Assembly: GCF_000719555.1 (NCBI RefSeq) | Contig: NZ_JOGX01000032.1 | Location: forward strand, 1-64,000 | DNA from: Streptomyces sp. NRRL F-5727 | GTDB lineage: Bacteria; Actinomycetota; Actinomycetes; Streptomycetales; Streptomycetaceae | Reading direction: 5' to 3' | Length of the DNA: 64,000 nt | Part shown: positions 59,133-64,000 of the stretch, in pieces | Layout of the letters: every line of letters begins with the position of its first letter | Numbering within the stretch: the stretch's first letter is position 1 | Made by a program: the position numbers and the translations under genes | Notes under the pieces: generated by a model | Databases searched by the model: none | Seen by the model: the letters and a program-made list of their open reading frames with translations, nothing else | What the model was told of the DNA's origin: nothing

Positions 59133-59861
59133 ATGACCCTGGTCGCCGTCACCGAGGAGCGGGGGATCGCCACCCTCGCCCTCGACTCCCCGGACACCCG
59201 CAACGCCCTGTCGGCCGCGCTCGTCGCCGAACTCGGCGAGGCGCTGGCGGCGGCCGGGAAGGACCCCGCCGTGCGGGCGGTGGTGCTCACCCACACGGGC
59301 ACCACGTTCAGCGCGGGCGCGGACCTGAAGGCGCCGCCGAGCCCGTACGCCTTCGTCGACCTGCTCCGGCAGATAGTGGAGCTTCCCAAACCGGTCGTCG
59401 GGCACGTCACGGCCGGCGGCCGGGCCCGCGCCGGCGGCCTCGGGCTGCTGGGCGCCTGCGACATCGTGGTGGCGGGGGAGGGGGCGGACTTCGCGCTCAC
59501 CGAGGTACGCATCGGGGTGGCGCCGGCAGTGATCTCACTGACCCTGCTGCCGCGCCTGGAGCCCAGGGCGGCGGCCCGCCACTACCTGACGGGCGAGCGG
59601 TTCGGCGTCCCCGAGGCGCGGGCCATGGGCCTCGTCACGGCCGGCGACGAGGAACTCGGCGCCGTCCTGGACGGTCTGCGGGCGGGCTCGCCGCAGGGGC
59701 TGCGCGAGTCGAAGCGGCTGGTCACCGCTAGAGTCCTGGAGACCTTCGAGCGCGACGCGGAGGAACTCGTGCAGAGATCGGCCACGCTCTTCGCCTCCGC
59801 CGAGGCGCGCGAGGGCATGACGGCCTTCCTCGAACGACGGGACCCCGAATGGCGGCTGTGA
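59133..59861 (+). CDS. Enoyl-CoA hydratase/isomerase
   Basis: 242 residues. Crotonase fold: oxyanion-hole segments GTTFSAGADLKAP and GGRARAGGLGLLGACDIVVA, and the catalytic Glu in FALTEVRIGVAP. C-terminal helices end MTAFLERRDPEW. Adds water to an enoyl-CoA, next step of the pathway after the dehydrogenase and carboxylase. Starts 10 bp after the ligase stop; overlaps the TetR start. Confidence 0.9.
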   Translation: MTLVAVTEERGIATLALDSPDTRNALSAALVAELGEALAAAGKDPAVRAVVLTHTGTTFSAGADLKAPPSPYAFVDLLRQIVELPKPVVGHVTAGGRARAGGLGLLGACDIVVAGEGADFALTEVRIGVAPAVISLTLLPRLEPRAAARHYLTGERFGVPEARAMGLVTAGDEELGAVLDGLRAGSPQGLRESKRLVTARVLETFERDAEELVQRSATLFASAEAREGMTAFLERRDPEWRL

Positions 59862-60469
59862 CCGCGCCCCGGCAGGACGGACCCTCGGCGTCCGACCGGA
59901 GCCCCAAGCAGGACCGGAGCCGCGCCACCCGGCAGCGGCTCCTGGAGGCCGCCGTGGCCTGCCTCGCCGAGTACGGCTGGGCAGGCTCCACGGTGGCCGT
60001 GGTCGCCGAGCGGGCGGGGGTGTCGCGGGGCGCCGCCCAGCACCACTTCCCGACCCGCGAGGACCTGTTCACGGCGGCGGTCGAGTACGTCGCGGAGGAG
60101 CGCTCGCAGGCGCTGCGGGCGCTGCCCACCGACGACCGGGCGCAGACCGTCGCCGCGCTGATCGGCCTCTTCACCGGGCCCCTCTTCCGGGCCGCGCTCC
60201 AGCTGTGGGTGGCGGCCGCTCACGAGGACCAGCTCCGCGACCGGGTGGCGGAGCTGGAGGCCCGGGTGGGCCGCGAGTCGCACCGGATCGCCGTCGAGCT
60301 GCTCGGTGCCGACGAGTCGCGGCCCGGGGTGCGGGAGACCGTCCAGGGCCTCCTCGACATGGGCCGCGGCCTCGGCCTGGCCACCCTCCTCAGCGACGAC
60401 ACGACCCGCCGCGACCGGGTGGTCGCCCAGTGGGCCCGGCTGATCGACGGGGCCCTGGCCGACGCGTAG
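59849..60469 (+). CDS. TetR-family regulator of the catabolic cluster
   Basis: 206 residues. The helix-turn-helix is at residues 46-67 (GSTVAVVAERAGVSRGAAQH, then HF). The ligand domain is helical and ends with RVVAQWARLIDGALADA. Starts inside the hydratase gene (13-bp overlap), so it is co-expressed with ligase and hydratase. Best candidate to bind the GCTTGATTGTTT boxes at 10890, 18934 and 58118, with an acyl-CoA as inducer. Target and ligand are inferred. Confidence 0.88.
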   Translation: MAAVTAPRQDGPSASDRSPKQDRSRATRQRLLEAAVACLAEYGWAGSTVAVVAERAGVSRGAAQHHFPTREDLFTAAVEYVAEERSQALRALPTDDRAQTVAALIGLFTGPLFRAALQLWVAAAHEDQLRDRVAELEARVGRESHRIAVELLGADESRPGVRETVQGLLDMGRGLGLATLLSDDTTRRDRVVAQWARLIDGALADA

Positions 60470-60474
60470 CCCGT

Positions 60475-60492
60475 CCGCCGGCCTTTCGGCGG
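60475..60492. terminator. Short hairpin between convergent genes
   Basis: CCGCCG-GCCTTT-CGGCGG, 6-bp stem, between the TetR stop and the convergent dehydratase stop. Weak; could end transcripts from either side. Confidence 0.4.
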
Positions 60493-60517
60493 TCCTCCCG
60501 CCGGTGCCTTCTCGGGC

Positions 60518-61489
60518 TCAGCGCACGCCGAAGCGGTCCGCCCAGGCGGTGACGTCGGCCGTCGTCGCGTTGCCGCCGCAGACGACCAGGCCCAGCCGGG
60601 CGCCGGGGCCGACCCGGTCGAGGACCGTGCGGGCCGCCGGGAGGAGGCAGCCGGCGGCGGGCTCCGCCCAGACCTTGGCGTGTTCGGCGAGGTCGAGGGT
60701 GCCGCGGACGGCCTCCGCGTCGGACACCGTGATCACGTCCTCGACCAGCGCGGCCACGTGCGCGTGGGTGAGCGCCGAGACCGTGGGGGCGCTCAGCGTG
60801 CTGACCACCGAGGTCAGCTCGACCGGCACCGGGCCGCCCGCGGCCAGCGCCGCCGTCATGGCGTCCGCGCCGACGGTCTCCACGCCCCAGATCCGCACGC
60901 CGGGGCGGCGGGCCCGCAGCGCGGTGGCGACGCCGGAGACCAGCGCCCCGCCGCCGATGCTGACGAGGACGTCGGTGAGCTCCCCGGCGTCCTCGGCCAT
61001 CTCCAGGCCGACGGTGCCCTGGGCGGCGACGACAAGCGGGTCGTCGAAGGGGTGGACGAGGGTGAGGCCCCCGTCGCACAGCTCCTCCATGAGGGCGAAG
61101 GCTTCCTTCATGGTGTCGGCGACGCGCACCTCGGCCCCGGCGGCCCGGGCCCGGTCGACGGCGCGGGCGGGCGCGGACCGGGGCATGACGACGGTGGCGC
61201 GGACGCCGAGCGCGCCGGCCATGACGGCGACCCCGATGCCGTGGTTGCCGCCGCTGACGGCGACGACGCCCGCCTCGCGCTCGGCGGGGCCGAGCGCGAG
61301 GAGCTTGGCGGCGGCCCCGCGGGCCTTGAACGAGCCGGTGCGCTGGAGCAGTTCCAGCTTGACGGTGACGTCGGCGCCGAGCAGTTCGGTCAGGCCGGGG
61401 CTGGGGAGGGTCGGGGTCCGTACGACGTGTCCGGTGAGGCGTTCGGCTGCGGCTTCGACGTCCGCGACGGTGATCAGCACGCCGTCCAC
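60518..61489 (-). CDS. Threonine/serine dehydratase-like PLP enzyme
   Basis: 323 residues. Fold type II PLP enzyme: LQRTGSFKARGA with the PLP lysine (K55), SGGNHGIGVAVMAGALG, the glycine-rich IGGGALVSGVATAL, and a VCGGNATT phosphate loop near the end. No regulatory ACT domain, as in biodegradative threonine dehydratases and serine racemases. Convergent with the TetR gene; monocistronic. Confidence 0.85.
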   Translation of the reverse strand: MDGVLITVADVEAAAERLTGHVVRTPTLPSPGLTELLGADVTVKLELLQRTGSFKARGAAAKLLALGPAEREAGVVAVSGGNHGIGVAVMAGALGVRATVVMPRSAPARAVDRARAAGAEVRVADTMKEAFALMEELCDGGLTLVHPFDDPLVVAAQGTVGLEMAEDAGELTDVLVSIGGGALVSGVATALRARRPGVRIWGVETVGADAMTAALAAGGPVPVELTSVVSTLSAPTVSALTHAHVAALVEDVITVSDAEAVRGTLDLAEHAKVWAEPAAGCLLPAARTVLDRVGPGARLGLVVCGGNATTADVTAWADRFGVR

Positions 61490-61519
61490 TGTGCCGTACG
61501 CCTCCGCTCCGGCGACAGG

Positions 61520-62569
61520 TCAGACGCCCGGGATCTCCCGCGCCCGGAAGGCGTCCCGCACGGCCGCGGCGGCCTGGGTGCCGTACATGCTCTGCGCGGT
61601 GGCGATCGTGGTCCGGGCGGCGGCCTCGAAGCTGGTGTCGGGCGCGAAGCCGAACTGGGCGTTGACGATGATCCGGTCGGCGGTGCGGGCGCCGAGGGCC
61701 TTGCGGATGTCGAAGAGGGCGCGGGACCAGATCTCGCCGTCCGCGTGGACCTCGCCCTCGCGGTCGGCGTAGGTCTTGGTGCCGTCGAGGCGGCGCAGGC
61801 AGTGCGGGGCGGCGCTGTAGCCGGTGGCGTCCCAGTCGGCGACGCACGCCTCGTCGGCCTTCATCGGCCAGCCGTACTTGGCGACGGCGTGGTTGCCGAC
61901 GGCGACGGCGAGGTAGTCGCCGAACGCCTCGCCGATGGAGCCGGCCTCGACGGAGGTGCCGAAGCCGGGGACCTGGGCGTGGTGCACGGCGTGGCCGTAC
62001 TCGTGGAGGATCACCTCGGCGTCCTCGGCGTCGTCCACACCGCCCTTGCCGAAGCGGATCTCGGCCTTCTTGTCGGTGAAGTAGGAGTTGTCGGCGCCCC
62101 ACTGGTTGAGGCGGACGGGCTGGACGCGGTCGTTGGCGCCGGGCAGTTCGGTGCCGAAGCCGAGGCTCTGCAGGTACTCCTGGCCCTCGTTGACCCAGAA
62201 GTACGCCATGACCTGCTCGAACTCGTCGTCGGAGCGGTCGTACGAGGTGGCCAGGGCGACCTTCGCCGGGTTGCCGGTCTCGGAGCGGACGGCGGCCCAC
62301 TTCCCGGAGAGGCCGCCGCTCGCGTCGAGGTTGCGGAGGGTGGCGAGGGCGTAGGCGGAGGCGGGCACGTCGGTCACCGCGTCCTTGTGGTCGGCGAGCG
62401 ACTGGTCGCCGGTGGCCTGGACGGGGTTGACCATGAAGACCCGGGCCTGCGGCGCGGGCGCGGGGGCGGCGGCGCCGGCCGTGGCCGCGGGGGTCAGCGA
62501 GGCGGCGGCCAGGGTGACGACGGCGGCGGCCAGGAGGCGGCGGGTGGTGCGGCGGGCGGTCATGGACAT
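61520..62569 (-). CDS. Secreted M36-like zinc metalloprotease
   Basis: 349 residues. Twin-arginine-like or Sec signal (TARRTTRRLLAAAVVTLAAA, then ASLTPAATAGAAA). Catalytic HEYGH at residues 189-193 with the third ligand Glu in GSIGEAFGDYLAVAVG (~E214), the fungalysin/M36 type. Preceded by a strand-rich part (GGVDDAEDAEVI). Exported protease, possibly also a propeptide-less form; substrate unknown. Start could be the second ATG at 62563. Confidence 0.82.
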   Translation of the reverse strand: MSMTARRTTRRLLAAAVVTLAAASLTPAATAGAAAPAPAPQARVFMVNPVQATGDQSLADHKDAVTDVPASAYALATLRNLDASGGLSGKWAAVRSETGNPAKVALATSYDRSDDEFEQVMAYFWVNEGQEYLQSLGFGTELPGANDRVQPVRLNQWGADNSYFTDKKAEIRFGKGGVDDAEDAEVILHEYGHAVHHAQVPGFGTSVEAGSIGEAFGDYLAVAVGNHAVAKYGWPMKADEACVADWDATGYSAAPHCLRRLDGTKTYADREGEVHADGEIWSRALFDIRKALGARTADRIIVNAQFGFAPDTSFEAAARTTIATAQSMYGTQAAAAVRDAFRAREIPGV

Positions 62570-62730
62570 CCTCCTGCGCGGGGACGCGGCGACGAGACGA
62601 TTGGCATGCGCGTGACATGCAAGGCGGCGATCTTCGCGTACCGGCCGCCCCCGCGGCCAGCCCCCGGCCCCCTCGATCCACTGTGACGCGGGCCACAGGC
62701 GAACCGGCCTCGCCGCAGTACGCTGGTCGC

Positions 62731-62805
62731 ATGCCTACGCTCGTACGCCGCCGTCACGTGGACTTCGTCCGCGTCACGAGCATGAGCTGTCGCCGCGCCG
62801 CCTGA
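62731..62805 (+). CDS. Short His/Arg leader peptide
   Basis: 24 residues: MPTLVRRRHVDFVRVTSMSC and then RRAA. It has the pattern seen in Streptomyces leader peptides (RRHVD start, SxxCR end) found ahead of sulfur and amino acid genes. The rare Cys codon just before Arg-Arg suggests ribosome stalling when Cys (or sulfur) is short. It lies 121 bp ahead of the dioxygenase gene and may control it by attenuation. Confidence 0.6.
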   Translation: MPTLVRRRHVDFVRVTSMSCRRAA

Positions 62806-62926
62806 CCCGAGGGGCACCACCAGCCCGCCCCGCAGGGTCCCCCCACCGACCCCTGTCGACCGGCACCCGCGGCCCCCGCCCCACCCCGGCGGCCGCCCCG
62901 GGACCCGTACACCCGCGGACGCATCC

Positions 62927-63982
62927 ATGAGCCTCAGCGCACCCACCGTCGCCCCCTCCGTCTCGTACGCCTCGCAGCTCCCCATCGTCGACCTCTCCGC
63001 CGCCGACCGCGGCCCGCACGCCCGCCGGCTGCTCCACGCCCAGCTGCACTCCGCCGCCCACGACGTCGGCTTCTTCCAGCTCGTCGGACACGGCGTGACC
63101 GAGGCCGAGACCCGGGCCCTCACCGACGCCATGCACGCCTTCTTCGCCCTCCCCGAGGCCGACCGGCGCGCCGTCGACAACCTCAACTCCCCGCACTTCC
63201 GCGGCTACACCCGGGTCGGCGACGAGCGGACCGGCGGCGCCCGCGACTGGCGCGACCAGCTCGACATCGGCGCCGAGCGGCCCGCCCGCGCCCCCGCGCC
63301 CTGGGAGCCCCCGTACTGGTGGCTGCAGGGCCCCAACCAGTGGCCGGAGGCCCTGCCCGAGCTGCGCACCGCCGCCCTGCACTGGATCGACCGGCTGAGC
63401 GGCGTCGCCGAGAAGCTGCTGCGCGAACTGCTCGCCTCGATCGGCGCCCGCGAGGACTTCTACGCCGACATCTTCGGGCCCCGCGCCCACCCGCACCTCA
63501 AGCTGGTGCGCTACCCCGGCAGCAGCGGCGACGGCGACGACCAGGGCGTCGGCGCCCACAAGGACTACGGCTTCCTGACCCTGCTGCTCCAGGACCAGGT
63601 CGGCGGGCTCCAGGTGCAGCGGGAGGACGGGAACTTCCACGACGTGCCGCCGCTGCCCGGCGCCTTCGTCGTCAACCTCGGCGAACTCCTCGAAGTCGCC
63701 ACCGACGGCTACCTGGTCGCCACCAACCACCGGGTGGTCTCCCCGCCCGGCGCGACGGAACGGTACTCCGTCCCGTTCTTCTACAACCCGCGGCTCGACG
63801 CCCGGATCGCCCCGCTCGACTTCCCGTACGCCGACCGGGCGCCGGGCGTGACGGTCGACCCGGCGAACCCGCTCTACGCCGAGTACGGCCGCAACGAGCT
63901 GAAGGGGAAGGTCCGCGCGCACCCGCTGGTCGCGGCGCGCCACCACGCGGACCTCCTCCTCCGCCGGGACCAGCCGCTCTAG
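62927..63982 (+). CDS. Isopenicillin N synthase-like Fe/2-oxoglutarate dioxygenase
   Basis: 351 residues. Iron ligands H211, D213 (GAHKDYGFLTLLLQDQ) and H268 (NHRVVSPPG), and the 2-oxoglutarate-binding RYSVPFFYNP at about 279-288. N-terminal DIOX domain (LPIVDLSAADRGPHARRLLH, GFFQLVGHGV). Typical 2OG-Fe(II) oxygenase of the IPNS family. Substrate unknown; no cluster partner in view, but the upstream leader peptide hints at sulfur/cysteine control. Confidence 0.88.
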   Translation: MSLSAPTVAPSVSYASQLPIVDLSAADRGPHARRLLHAQLHSAAHDVGFFQLVGHGVTEAETRALTDAMHAFFALPEADRRAVDNLNSPHFRGYTRVGDERTGGARDWRDQLDIGAERPARAPAPWEPPYWWLQGPNQWPEALPELRTAALHWIDRLSGVAEKLLRELLASIGAREDFYADIFGPRAHPHLKLVRYPGSSGDGDDQGVGAHKDYGFLTLLLQDQVGGLQVQREDGNFHDVPPLPGAFVVNLGELLEVATDGYLVATNHRVVSPPGATERYSVPFFYNPRLDARIAPLDFPYADRAPGVTVDPANPLYAEYGRNELKGKVRAHPLVAARHHADLLLRRDQPL

Positions 63983-64000
63983 CGGCTCCGCCCCGGGGTC

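Overview
The window looks like a Streptomyces chromosome carrying one complete-looking siphovirus prophage. The evidence for the genus is the very high GC, the frequent GTG/TTG starts with GGAGG-type ribosome sites, short ATGA/GTGA overlaps between operon genes, a WhiB protein, and family types common in Streptomyces (SUKH, DUF1272, excalibur, His-Arg-rich leader peptide). This is judged from sequence features only; no database was consulted.

Host left flank (1-19705). Positions 1-6760 hold a few ordinary genes (a duplicated small membrane protein, a SUKH protein, a secreted FG-GAP repeat protein, a DUF2199 protein and a decayed P-loop kinase) embedded in a family of dispersed noncoding repeats. 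Two repeat copies form a ~340-bp, nearly perfect inverted pair around the first two genes. Next come a divergent LysR/EamA exporter pair, a DUF1272 zinc protein, a lipoprotein and a RibD-type reductase, with two tandem repeat tracts (28-bp and 24-bp units) between them. From 10970 to 18115 runs an operon for acyl-CoA catabolism: TIGR03084 protein, AtuA-like protein, acyl-CoA carboxylase beta and alpha (biotin) subunits, and acyl-CoA dehydrogenase. An excalibur protein follows, then an acyl-CoA ligase, enoyl-CoA hydratase and TetR regulator that look like a second transcription unit of the same pathway.

Prophage (19706-58229, about 38.5 kb). It is inserted inside the acyl-CoA ligase gene, exactly at the His codon of the conserved FFHIYG motif. 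The ends share the 4-bp core CCAC. Joining them in silico regenerates an attP with perfect 16-bp inverted arms around a 16-bp centre, as expected for the large serine integrase encoded at the right end. From left to right: an accessory module (XRE-TPR regulator, two small proteins, a tRNA-like gene with an enlarged anticodon arm, a Gly/Ser-rich peptide next to a PIMT-type methyltransferase, and a relic CRISPR-like repeat array); lysis, tail, head and packaging genes read leftward (23699-42183), with a -1 frameshift in the tail chaperone and a rightward moron inside; an early region read leftward (42260-55276) with zinc-finger proteins, SSB, HNH, replication protein with origin-like repeats, cytosine methylase, WhiB and ERF recombinase; and a rightward lysogeny module (repressor, membrane protein, serine integrase).

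Host right flank (58230-64000): the C-terminal half of the ligase, enoyl-CoA hydratase, TetR regulator, PLP dehydratase, secreted zinc metalloprotease, a leader peptide and an isopenicillin-N-synthase-like dioxygenase.

The most unusual point is at the right phage end. Overlapping the integrase stop codon is a near copy of the promoter/operator box found twice in front of the host catabolic operons (GCTTGATTGTTT as part of a TTGATT-N17-CANNNT promoter), followed by a good ribosome site and a GTG that puts the severed ligase half and the downstream genes back under an apparent host-type promoter.
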